The notes below the pieces were generated by a model. That model saw only the letters and a program-made list of their open reading frames with translations. It had not been told where the DNA came from and did not search any database. 64,000 nucleotides of DNA from NCBI GenBank assembly GCA_002731875.1, contig PCCY01000004.1, positions 102,742 to 166,741 on the forward strand, read 5' to 3'. Positions 45,552 through 53,746 of this stretch are shown piece after piece. Source of the stretch: Roseobacter sp. GTDB lineage: Bacteria > Pseudomonadota > Alphaproteobacteria > Rhodobacterales > Rhodobacteraceae. Position 1 is the stretch's first letter. Each line of letters opens with the position of its first letter. A program made the position numbers and the translations under genes.

Positions 45552-46373
45552 ATGCGCCATACTCTTCCCATAGCCCCACAATTCTATGTGACAGCCCCCC
45601 AACCCTGCCCCTATCTCGAGGGGCGGATGGAGAGAAAGCTGTTTACGGCTTTGCAGGGCGAAGCTGCCACAAGATTGAATGACAGCCTGTCAGGCCAGGG
45701 CTTTAGACGATCGCAAAATGTGCTGTATCGCCCGTCCTGCGCCGATTGTTCGGCGTGTTTGTCTGCGCGCATAAACGTGGCTGATTTTGTCGCCAGCAAA
45801 AGCCAGAAACGTACGATCAAGCGCAATAGTGGTCTGTTGCGCCGGGCGACGTCGCCCTGGGCCACCGAAGACCAATATGAACTGTTCCGACGCTATCTGG
45901 ATAGCCGTCACGCCGATGGCGGCATGGCAGACATGGATGTGTTCGAATTCGCCGCGATGATCGAAGAAACCCCGATCCGCAGTCGCGTCATCGAATATTC
46001 AGATGCCAAAACCAAAGATCTGATCGGCGTTTGCCTTACGGACGTGTTGGGCGACGGTGTTAGTATGGTTTATTCATTCTACACCCCCGACCGCCCGCAA
46101 AATGGCCTGGGGAATTATATCATCCTCGACCATATCGAAATCGCCCGAAACGCGGGGTTACCGTATGTCTATCTTGGCTATTGGGTGCCGGGCAGCCAGA
46201 AAATGGGATACAAGGCCAAATTCTCGGGGCTTGAGGTGTATATTGGTGGATCTTGGCAAAAGGTTCGCAGCCCAAACGCGTTTTCGACGGACGATCATCC
46301 CTTGAACACGGCCCCCATTGCCGAACAGGTGGCCAACATCGCACTGCCTGATCTAAGTCAAAGCAACCACTGA
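45552..46373 (+). CDS. bpt: Leucyl-tRNA-protein transferase (aspartate/glutamate leucyltransferase)
   Basis: Adds Leu to proteins with N-terminal Asp or Glu, marking them for ClpAP (N-degron pathway). Of 273 residues, the N-terminus has [14 protein letters not shown] and the cysteine cluster [13 protein letters not shown]; the C-terminal GNAT-like domain has [20 protein letters not shown] and [18 protein letters not shown]. Start is ATG 45552 ([13 protein letters not shown]). It is convergent with the TRAP operon. Confidence 0.93.
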   Translation: MRHTLPIAPQFYVTAPQPCPYLEGRMERKLFTALQGEAATRLNDSLSGQGFRRSQNVLYRPSCADCSACLSARINVADFVASKSQKRTIKRNSGLLRRATSPWATEDQYELFRRYLDSRHADGGMADMDVFEFAAMIEETPIRSRVIEYSDAKTKDLIGVCLTDVLGDGVSMVYSFYTPDRPQNGLGNYIILDHIEIARNAGLPYVYLGYWVPGSQKMGYKAKFSGLEVYIGGSWQKVRSPNAFSTDDHPLNTAPIAEQVANIALPDLSQSNH

Positions 46374-46465
46374 CCCTGTGTAGGTCGCTCCAGCGCTGGC
46401 TGGCTGGCTTCCCGAGAGGCCAGCCGCGTGGCGATCACAACTCTTTATTTTGATCCATAAACGTA

Positions 46466-46493
46466 ACAAGGGCACCCCCAGGGGTGCCCTTGT
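46466..46493. terminator. Terminator-like hairpin between bpt and the TRAP operon
   Basis: A perfect 13-bp stem ACAAGGGCACCCC / GGGGTGCCCTTGT with a two-base loop, between two convergent genes. T tracts on either side are short (TTACGTTT on the minus strand), so termination is likely but not canonical. Confidence 0.6.
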
Positions 46494-46522
46494 GCATGAT
46501 ACGTGTCGAACCGTGCCGGAAG

Positions 46523-48877
46523 TTAGTTGGGGATCAGGTCCGGCACAATCGTGACGATGGCCGGAAACATCCACAACAGGGCCAGCGCACCGACCTGGAT
46601 CAACACAAACGGGATGATACCACGGTAAATATGCGCGGTGGTCACGCTCGCCGGGGCCACCCCGCGCAGGTAGAACAGCGCAAAGCCAAACGGCGGTGTC
46701 AGGAAAGACGTCTGCAAGTTCACCGCGATCATGATGGTTACCCATTTGGGGTCGAACGTTCCGCCATAGATCACCGGTCCGACAATGGGAATGACGATGT
46801 AGATGATCTCGAGGAAATCCAGAACAAAACCCAGCACAAAGAGCACCAGCATCACGATCAAGAAGACTGTCAGCTCGTTATCAAAACTTTTCAGCCACTG
46901 CTGGATGTAGTGTTCGCCGCCAAACGAGATCACCACCAGGTTCAGCAACTGCGAGCCGATCAGGATGGTGAACACCATCGACGTAACCTTGGCAGTTTCG
47001 CGGACCACCGGGCTAAGCACGCCGGACGTGTACAATATCCAGCACGAGAACAGCAGTCCGAACACGGCGTAGAGATATGCCCCATAGGCCACAAAGAATG
47101 CGAACCAGCTTTCAAAGCTCACGCTTTCCTGGTTGATCCGAAGGTCAAAGTTGACCCCGACCAGGATGCTTATCAGGATCGCCAGGGTCGACCAGATGAT
47201 GATCTTGGGCGAACGGTCCATGTCTTTCAACTTGCGATAGGCCGCCAGCATGATCGCCCCACCGGCACCAAGAGCCGCCGCCGGGGTCGGGTTGGTGATC
47301 CCACCCAAGATGGAACCAAGCACCGCAACGATGAGCACAAGCGGCGGGAATACCACCCGGATCAGTTCGTTGGTCGCGCAGCGTTTAAGGCCGTAAACCA
47401 CACCATACATGATCGCCACAAACGGAAGCAGCATCAGCAAGACCAAAGTACCCGATGATGTCGTCGGACTGATCAGCACAATGTCTACCAAGACCGCGAG
47501 GACCAGTCCGATTGCACCTATAATCAGTGGCCGCGCGTCCGACGACGGCGATACGCCGCGCGCCGTCGTCAAGACCAGCGCCAGCATCACCAGGATGATC
47601 GCCATACCCGTACCGATCGGGGCGGCTGCGGCGACCTTGTCGGCTTGCTTTTGTTCCAGCGCGGTTTCGGAAAGCTTTTCGCTGGCCTGCTGGCCACCCG
47701 CGGCCTCAATCGCGGCCTGCTCTGCTACTGCCGTGTCCCACGCGTCTTGCCCGTGCAGATCAATCATCGCAGCCTTGCATTCATCACCGACATTCGTGCG
47801 CAGGCTCGCACCGGCACCGATGTCGCTAAAGCTTGAAACGACGGTGGATTGACTGCCGACAATGTTCAGGTTGCCCAGAACAATTGTCCCCACGATCAAC
47901 AGGATCGGCAGGCCAAGCAACCAGGTAAAGCCTTCACCGCGCGTGATGGGTTCGGCGTTCGTTGCCCCCATCGGAACAGCAGGTGCCTTTTCCGGATTCA
48001 TCAAAGCATAGACAAAAGCGTAAAGTGCATAAAGCAGAGCGAGCATGATCCCAGGCAGCAACGCTGCTTGGAACAATGTCCCGACTGACACCACGGCTGG
48101 TTGACCAAGATACGTCAAAGCATCGGTACAACCCACTGAACTTGCTCGGGCTTCTTGCGCGGCGGAATAGAGATCGCCCGCCAATGTTCCAAGCAAAACG
48201 ATCACGATCGATGGTGGAATGATCTGACCCAACGTGCCGGACGCCGCGATAACACCCGTCGCAATTTCAGGAGAGTAGTTATTGCGAAGCATCGTCGGCA
48301 GCGCCAGCAAACCCATTGTCACGACTGTTGCGCCGACAATCCCGGTCGAGGCGGCGAGAAACGCACCGACCACAACGATCGAAACGGCCAATCCGCCGGG
48401 CAGCGGCCCGAACACCCGCGCCATGGTGGTCAGCAGGTCATTCGCAATTTTCGACCGCTCCAGGGTAATGCCCATCAGCACGAACATCAAAACGGCCAGC
48501 AATGTCTCAATGGATTGGCCGGCAAGTACCCGTTCGTTCATCCTGTTGACGATAAAGCTTACGTTTCTATCCAACGCGACTTCCCACCCTTGTGGGAATA
48601 CCGATTCAGCGATGCGTGGCAAGTCGGGATAGCGGAACACCGATACCGCATCATTTGGAACACCCGAATTCACCAAATCACGGTACGCCTGTGATGACTG
48701 ATCAATCGCCTGGTGCACCAACAAACCGGCGCTATCGAGCGCGGCGATGATACCGAAGGAAATGATACCAGCCCCGCCGATGGCAAAAGCCACCGGGAAG
48801 CCAGAAAGAATGCCGCCGAACAGACAGGCAAAAACAATTATCAGGCCAATTTCGACCCCGTCCAGACCAAGTAGCAT
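46523..48877 (-). CDS. dctM: TRAP transporter large permease (DctM), oversized
   Basis: Ion-coupled 12-or-more-helix subunit. DctM signatures include LMGITLERSKIANDLL, SGTLGQIIPPSIVIVLLGTL and ITNPTPAAALGAGGAIML (the last near residue 530). The C-terminus contains FLTPPFGFALFYLRGVAP. At 784 residues it is almost twice the usual ~430. The extra sequence is mostly between residues ~260 and ~530 and includes an Ala/Glu-rich soluble loop (about 340-417, EKLSETALEQKQADKVAAA) flanked by extra helices, plus a loop near 55-110. Similar long forms occur in 2-oxoacid TRAP systems. It follows the small permease after 15 bp. Confidence 0.9.
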   Translation of the reverse strand: MLLGLDGVEIGLIIVFACLFGGILSGFPVAFAIGGAGIISFGIIAALDSAGLLVHQAIDQSSQAYRDLVNSGVPNDAVSVFRYPDLPRIAESVFPQGWEVALDRNVSFIVNRMNERVLAGQSIETLLAVLMFVLMGITLERSKIANDLLTTMARVFGPLPGGLAVSIVVVGAFLAASTGIVGATVVTMGLLALPTMLRNNYSPEIATGVIAASGTLGQIIPPSIVIVLLGTLAGDLYSAAQEARASSVGCTDALTYLGQPAVVSVGTLFQAALLPGIMLALLYALYAFVYALMNPEKAPAVPMGATNAEPITRGEGFTWLLGLPILLIVGTIVLGNLNIVGSQSTVVSSFSDIGAGASLRTNVGDECKAAMIDLHGQDAWDTAVAEQAAIEAAGGQQASEKLSETALEQKQADKVAAAAPIGTGMAIILVMLALVLTTARGVSPSSDARPLIIGAIGLVLAVLVDIVLISPTTSSGTLVLLMLLPFVAIMYGVVYGLKRCATNELIRVVFPPLVLIVAVLGSILGGITNPTPAAALGAGGAIMLAAYRKLKDMDRSPKIIIWSTLAILISILVGVNFDLRINQESVSFESWFAFFVAYGAYLYAVFGLLFSCWILYTSGVLSPVVRETAKVTSMVFTILIGSQLLNLVVISFGGEHYIQQWLKSFDNELTVFLIVMLVLFVLGFVLDFLEIIYIVIPIVGPVIYGGTFDPKWVTIMIAVNLQTSFLTPPFGFALFYLRGVAPASVTTAHIYRGIIPFVLIQVGALALLWMFPAIVTIVPDLIPN

Positions 48878-48892
48878 GGGACGCCCCTTAAA

Positions 48893-49861
48893 TTAGTGTG
48901 TGCCCTCATAGGCTTCTTCGCCCTCGCCCAACGTATCGCGGTCGAGATATTTATCTTCGCTTTCCGGCCCTTCACGGAACTCTAACAAAGCGCGGTAAAA
49001 TGTTGATATCGCTTGCAGAATTACCATGACACAGAATGCGCAAAGCAGGATTTTGAACAAGAAATACCCATTGAACCCATTCGGAGAAAACCCGATGGTT
49101 TCCACATTCCATTTCAACAGCCGTGATTTGCGCAATAGCAGGTCAAGCCGATCAGACGCAGACGGGTTCGGCGTTACCAAATGGCGCCAGAGGAAAAACC
49201 AGCCATATAACCACGTTACAATGGCGAACGGGATCATGAAGAACATCGCGCCCAGCATGTCTATTACCCGCTTGGTGCGGAACTTTGCCCCGGCATAAAA
49301 CAAATCAACGCGAACATGCCCGCCCTGGACAAATGTATATGCCACACAAAGAGTGACCACCAACGCGTTGAAAAGCTTTAACTCTTCGGCGAACCAGCTG
49401 ATATCGAACTGGAGAGGGATGCCGAAACCGACCGATATGTCGGGGCGGGTAAAGATACGTTGCATGAAGACGATGATGATCTGCTGCAAGACCATCAGCA
49501 AACCGGCCCAGGCAAAGAACCGGCCAGTCGCATTGGCAAACCCTTCCAGTCCCCGAACGCACCCCCACATGAACCGCCGGCTCCAGATGCCGAAGGCTGT
49601 AACGATCAGCAATCCGATCAGGAGCACGAAAAACAGTTCGACTGACGCCCCGTAATAGATGAACCGCATCAAGGATTCTTTGTTCGACCAATCCAGCCAC
49701 ATTCCCGGGTTCAGGAGAGCGGCAAAGAAGTTGTAAAACGCCTCGAGAACGTTGCCGAAAAAGAAGTTCACAAGATTGCCATCTTGAAACTGATCCAAAC
49801 AGCTTATCTTTGCGCCTTCCGCCGCGCGGAAAAATCCTGCGCAAACTGCATCTTCTGCCAT
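48893..49861 (-). CDS. dctQ: TRAP transporter small permease (DctQ)
   Basis: Membrane subunit that pairs with DctM. At 322 residues it is longer than the usual 160-190, matching the oversized partner. Helices are visible at about 65-90, 105-130, 155-175, 195-220 and 260-285. VQGGHVRVDLFYAGAKFRTK is the family signature (Gly-His-Val-Arg-Val-Asp). A GGGGGG element precedes the ATG at 49861. It lies between dctP and dctM in one operon. Confidence 0.9.
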   Translation of the reverse strand: MAEDAVCAGFFRAAEGAKISCLDQFQDGNLVNFFFGNVLEAFYNFFAALLNPGMWLDWSNKESLMRFIYYGASVELFFVLLIGLLIVTAFGIWSRRFMWGCVRGLEGFANATGRFFAWAGLLMVLQQIIIVFMQRIFTRPDISVGFGIPLQFDISWFAEELKLFNALVVTLCVAYTFVQGGHVRVDLFYAGAKFRTKRVIDMLGAMFFMIPFAIVTWLYGWFFLWRHLVTPNPSASDRLDLLLRKSRLLKWNVETIGFSPNGFNGYFLFKILLCAFCVMVILQAISTFYRALLEFREGPESEDKYLDRDTLGEGEEAYEGTH

Positions 49862-49951
49862 TAATCCCCCCTCTCACATGCCCTGCTGTTCACGCGGGCT
49901 TAATGCGAAAAATCATTCAAAGCCCCCGGCGCGCCAAGGGACGAAGTCGCA

Positions 49952-49981
49952 AACAGGGGCCACCCGAAAGCGGCCCCTGTT
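49952..49981 (-). terminator. Intercistronic stem-loop between dctP and dctQ
   Basis: A 10-bp stem AACAGGGGCC / GGCCCCTGTT with a 10-base loop, 18 bp past the dctP stop. Such hairpins commonly protect or separate the binding-protein message so that it is made in excess over the permeases. Confidence 0.6.
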
Positions 49982-49998
49982 CAAGGTCTGTTCTAAAC

Positions 49999-51087
49999 TT
50001 ATGCTTTGCCCAAAACGCGCTGGCGCTGTTCGACGTAATAGGCATCCGATTTCGACAGCCATTCAGCCGAGGACGCCAACGATGCTTCGAAGCTGTTGCG
50101 GATGTCGGCAAACAGCGTGTCATCCATGTTCTCGTCCATGACCTCTTTCGAAGCCGCACCGAATGCATCCCAGACATCATCGGGGAACTGCATGGTTTTC
50201 ACGCCCTGCTGCTGCAGGCGCGCCAAGGCGGCACCGTTGTTGGCCAGTGTTTCGGCCAGACCGGTGTGCGTGGTTGCCATTGACGCGTATTCGATGATCT
50301 TTTGCTGCGCTGGTGTCAGGTCGTTGAACACGTCGAGGTTGACCGAAGCGGTCAGGCCCGAACCTGGCTCGTGGAAACCAGCGGTGTAGTAGATCTTCGC
50401 GACTTCCTGGAAACCCGCGCGTTCATCCGCGAACGGACCAACCCACTCCAGCCCGTCGAGCGCACCCGAGGACAGCGCCTGGTACAGTTCGCCACCTGGG
50501 ATGTTCTGAACGGACGCGCCCAGTTTACCCAGAACCTTGCCGCCCAGACCGGGCATGCGGAATTTCAAGCCGTTGAAGTCAGCGGCAGAGTTGATTTCCT
50601 TGCGGAACCAGCCGCCCGATTGCGAACCGGAGTTGCCAGCCAGGAACATCTTCATGTTGAAGATTTCACCGATCTGGTTGTGCAGGTCATGACCACCGCC
50701 GTGCAGGTACCAGTTTGTCAGCTCTTGCGCTGTGCCACCGAATGGAACGGCGGTGAAATAGGCCAGCCCGGGGTGCTGACCGATGAAATAGTAATCAGCC
50801 GCGTGATACATATCAGCCTGACCCGAAGAAACCGCGTCAAACACTTCGAAGGCGCCAACCAGTTCACCGGGGGCCTTTTTTTCAATGGTCAGGCTACCGT
50901 CGGACATCTCGTTGACCATGTTGTTCAGGTAGGTCGCTGCGTCATCAAGCACCGCAAAACCGCGGGGCCAAGCGGTAACCATGGTCAACGTGCGCTTACC
51001 TTGCGCGTAGAGCGGTGCGGCGAGTGTGGTCGCGGCAGCGGCTGTACCGCCTAGTGCGGATGTCTTCAGAAATGAACGACGGTCCAT
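49999..51087 (-). CDS. dctP: TRAP transporter substrate-binding protein (DctP, 2-oxoacid/monocarboxylate type)
   Basis: Periplasmic solute receptor. It starts at ATG 51087 behind GGAGGAG with a Tat-type signal (MDRRSFLKTSALGGTAAAA). The 362-residue product shares with TakP-like 2-oxoacid receptors the GELVGAFEVFDAVSSG region, YHGGG-like YLHGGGHDLHN, GGWFRKEINSAADFNGLKFR (with the carboxylate-binding Arg) and LDGLEWVGPFADE. Substrate is therefore likely a 2-oxoacid or other short monocarboxylate, inferred from family resemblance. It leads the operon dctP-dctQ-dctM and is divergent from a two-component system. Confidence 0.9.
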   Translation of the reverse strand: MDRRSFLKTSALGGTAAAATTLAAPLYAQGKRTLTMVTAWPRGFAVLDDAATYLNNMVNEMSDGSLTIEKKAPGELVGAFEVFDAVSSGQADMYHAADYYFIGQHPGLAYFTAVPFGGTAQELTNWYLHGGGHDLHNQIGEIFNMKMFLAGNSGSQSGGWFRKEINSAADFNGLKFRMPGLGGKVLGKLGASVQNIPGGELYQALSSGALDGLEWVGPFADERAGFQEVAKIYYTAGFHEPGSGLTASVNLDVFNDLTPAQQKIIEYASMATTHTGLAETLANNGAALARLQQQGVKTMQFPDDVWDAFGAASKEVMDENMDDTLFADIRNSFEASLASSAEWLSKSDAYYVEQRQRVLGKA

Positions 51088-51336
51088 ATGGATACTCCTC
51101 CCGAGTATACAGTGCCCGTACGTCAACCGCGCACGGGTCGTTTCAAGTGTGGGGGACATTATCGTATACTGATGACATGGAAATACCCATAACTGCGTAG
51201 TGGTCGCGATTAGGCTGATAAAAAAGCACGGTTAAACGCCAAATAGTACAACCATTTAGGGAAATTTGTTACCACAAGTAGAAAGACCGGCGTCCCTGTC
51301 CTTTGACTTGTCGTCAAATCAGACTAAGAGAATCGG

Positions 51337-52743
51337 ATGCAGAACTTGCGCGCACGATTTGCCCTTACCTATGCCCAAAAGCTGACGTTGCTGGCGGCGG
51401 TGCCCTTGGTATTGGCTGTTGCTGCCATCGCCTTTGTAGTCGCGTTACAGGCCAAGGCGCTTGCCCTTCGGGAGATAACAACGCTTGAAACGGAATTGTT
51501 GAATGCCAAGAAGGTCGAGCTGCGTAACTACGTTACTCAGGCGCGTAACGGTTTCTATTTTGTTTACGGTTCCGCTTCACCTGATGACACGGCCGCCAAG
51601 GCAAGGGTCGCACAAATACTCGCTGCCATGATTTATGGGGAGGAAGGCCAGTTTTTCGTCTATGATTATGACGGGACGGCTTTGGTCAGCCCCAGAGAGA
51701 CAGACAGGATCAATGGAAACTTTGCCGGTGAGAAGGACAGCCGCGGTACCGCCGTGGTGGATGAGTTGATCGAGATCGCGCGCCAAGGTGGCGGATATCA
51801 TACATATCTGTGGCCCAAGCCATCCACTGGGGAAGAGGCGCAGATGATTACCTATGTAACGTCGTTTCCCAGCTGGCAATGGGCAGTGGGCACAGGGGTG
51901 TTCATAGACGATGTGCTTGCCAGTGTGGCAACCGCGCGGTCGGATGTGCTGGCGCGGGTTCAGCGGACGTTCCTGTATATTGGTGTCATCACTGTCGCTG
52001 CTTTGTTGCTGGTGTTCGGCACCGGGATGTTCGTCAACCTTCGGGAACGCCGCCTTGCCGATGCGAAGCTCAAAGAGCTTACCCAGAGAGTTTTTGATGC
52101 TCAGGAAGAAGAACGCGGTCGCGTCGCCCGGGAACTGCATGATGGGATCAGCCAGATACTTGTCGGCGTCCGCTACGCGCTTGAAAACACACGGCGCAGA
52201 TTGGAACGCGGGGACCCTCGCGCAGCCGAACCGTTGGCCAAAGGCATCGATAGTCTGGGGCAAGCGGTGTCAGAGGTTCGCAGGATCAGCCGCGATCTGC
52301 GCCCGGGCATTCTGGATGATCTTGGGTTGGGTCCGGCTTTGAAAACTCTTATTGAACAACACTCCAGCCGGACCGGCGTCAAATGCAGTTTCAACACGGT
52401 GGTGTTTCGCAACAGATTGGACGACGACGCCAAAATCGCGCTGTACCGTATTGCCCAGGAAGCGTTGACCAATATCGAACGCCATGCCTGCGCCACCGAA
52501 GTCAAGGTAGACCTGCGCGGGCACCGCCAAGGTGCGACGCTGGTGATTTCGGATAACGGATTGGGAATCGCGAAAAACAACACATCGGGTGGCTTGGGCT
52601 TGCGCAATATGCAAGAACGGGTAGAGCAGCTCGGCGGGACGTTGCAGCTTCAGGCTTCGGCCCGCACCGGCACACAAATTACCGCAACGGTACCGCTTAG
52701 CCATATGCTGCCACCCGAATCCAAACGCCCTGCCCTGACCTGA
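51337..52743 (+). CDS. Sensor histidine kinase (NarL-type, Cache sensor)
   Basis: A 468-residue membrane kinase. Two helices (about residues 20-42 and 208-232) flank a periplasmic single-Cache domain (about 45-205; GQFFVYDYDGTALVSPRE and SWQWAVGTGVFIDDVLAS). The HisKA_3 phosphoacceptor is in RVARELHDGISQILVG, and the ATPase domain has EALTNIERHACATEV, ISDNGLGI and GGLGLRNMQERV. It is divergent from the TRAP operon and followed after 19 bp by its response regulator, so it probably senses the transported acid and controls uptake. Confidence 0.93.
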   Translation: MQNLRARFALTYAQKLTLLAAVPLVLAVAAIAFVVALQAKALALREITTLETELLNAKKVELRNYVTQARNGFYFVYGSASPDDTAAKARVAQILAAMIYGEEGQFFVYDYDGTALVSPRETDRINGNFAGEKDSRGTAVVDELIEIARQGGGYHTYLWPKPSTGEEAQMITYVTSFPSWQWAVGTGVFIDDVLASVATARSDVLARVQRTFLYIGVITVAALLLVFGTGMFVNLRERRLADAKLKELTQRVFDAQEEERGRVARELHDGISQILVGVRYALENTRRRLERGDPRAAEPLAKGIDSLGQAVSEVRRISRDLRPGILDDLGLGPALKTLIEQHSSRTGVKCSFNTVVFRNRLDDDAKIALYRIAQEALTNIERHACATEVKVDLRGHRQGATLVISDNGLGIAKNNTSGGLGLRNMQERVEQLGGTLQLQASARTGTQITATVPLSHMLPPESKRPALT

Positions 52744-52762
52744 CCTGAGGACCAACGATAAA

Positions 52763-53419
52763 ATGTCTGATGCCATCGAAACCAAAACGATTAATGTCAT
52801 GATCGTGGACGACCACCCAATGGTCGCGGAGGGTATCCAGTCAATTTTGGAAAGCTATGACGATATTCACGTTGTGGGCTGCCTGAGCAACGGGCGCGCG
52901 GCCATAGACTCGTTCGAGAGCCTGAAAGCTGACGTGATATTGATGGATCTCAACATGCCTGAGCTTGGCGGGCTATCCGCAACCGAGATCATGCTGGAAC
53001 GGTGCCCCGGTACCCGTATCGTCATCCTGTCGATGCACGATAACCCCGAATACATCTCCATGGCGCTGAGCCACGGCGCGATGGGGTATATTCTCAAGGA
53101 CGTGCCCACCGACGAGATCAAGCTTGCAATCGACACAGTGATGAGAGGCGAAAAATACCTCTGCACCGGGGCAAAAGGTTCGCTGGATCCTAAGCCCGGC
53201 ACCCGCGAAACCCTGACAGAACGCGAACAGACGATCCTTTTGCAACTGGCACAGGGAAAATCCAACAAGGCCGTTGCACGAGATTTGGACATTTCGGTCC
53301 GTACGGTCGAAACCCACCGAAAGAACATCAAACACAAGCTTGGAATCTCGTCCACGGCCGGCTTGACGCGCTATGCGTTGGAACATGGCGTGTTGCAGGG
53401 AACCGGGGTGCGACTCTAG
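52763..53419 (+). CDS. Response regulator, NarL/LuxR type
   Basis: A 218-residue regulator with a receiver domain (about 10-130) and a LuxR helix-turn-helix (about 145-210). Receiver residues visible: acidic pair in IVDDHPM, phospho-Asp near residue 62 in VILMDLNMPELGG, Ser in ILSMHD and Lys in GYILKDVP. The output domain has LTEREQTILLQLAQGKSNK and SVRTVETHRKNI. It is the cognate partner of the preceding kinase; the divergent TRAP operon is the likely target. Confidence 0.94.
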   Translation: MSDAIETKTINVMIVDDHPMVAEGIQSILESYDDIHVVGCLSNGRAAIDSFESLKADVILMDLNMPELGGLSATEIMLERCPGTRIVILSMHDNPEYISMALSHGAMGYILKDVPTDEIKLAIDTVMRGEKYLCTGAKGSLDPKPGTRETLTEREQTILLQLAQGKSNKAVARDLDISVRTVETHRKNIKHKLGISSTAGLTRYALEHGVLQGTGVRL

Positions 53420-53533
53420 CCGCTGATACCGCAAACGCGCCGTAATTTCGAGAATGCTCCAAAACCCGGACGGCTTGCGCAATAAATGGAAAGAAAATAC
53501 CGCGGCCACGATACTTTTTTATAAAATTGGGCA

Positions 53534-53562
53534 TTGACGCCCCTTTGCCCCCCTCATAATGT
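53534..53562 (+). promoter_or_regulatory. Candidate promoter of the ilv attenuator
   Basis: TTGACG at 53534-53539 and TAATGT at 53557-53562 are 17 bp apart, about 30 bp upstream of the leader peptide. The -10 element is a moderate match, so this is a proposal. Confidence 0.4.
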
Positions 53563-53590
53563 CCCCAGACGTAAGAAGGAGCCTTGGGCT

Positions 53591-53638
53591 ATGACTGGAC
53601 TAGTCGTCATTCTAGGATATACGCGCATGGGCCGGTAA
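53591..53638 (+). CDS. ilv operon leader peptide, 15 residues
   Basis: MTGLVVILGYTRMGR, ATG 53591 to TAA 53636-53638, with AAGGAG 10-15 bases upstream. A block of five consecutive branched-chain codons (Leu-Val-Val-Ile-Leu) early in the peptide is the hallmark of branched-chain amino acid attenuation. Ribosome stalling here would decide between the hairpins downstream. It lies just before the acetolactate synthase genes. Confidence 0.88.
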   Translation: MTGLVVILGYTRMGR

Positions 53639-53692
53639 CGGCAGACCATATCAGTCACCATGCGCCCCCGTCAAAACCGGGGGCTTTTTTTT
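53592..53692 (+). promoter_or_regulatory. Transcription attenuator of the acetolactate synthase operon
   Basis: The terminator is GCCCCCG (53664-53670), loop, CGGGGGC (53678-53684), then eight T's. An alternative stem pairs GCGCATGG (53623-53630) with CCATGCGC (53658-53665), overlapping the 5' arm of the terminator. A second possible stem pairs TGACTG (53592-53597) with CAGTCA (53652-53657) and excludes the first. Stalling at the Leu-Val-Val-Ile-Leu codons would mask the early arm and favour the antiterminator. Confidence 0.82.
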
Positions 53693-53746
53693 GCGCTACG
53701 ATAAAATTTGACTTTGACCTAAACCACCGCCTGACGGAGCACCAAG

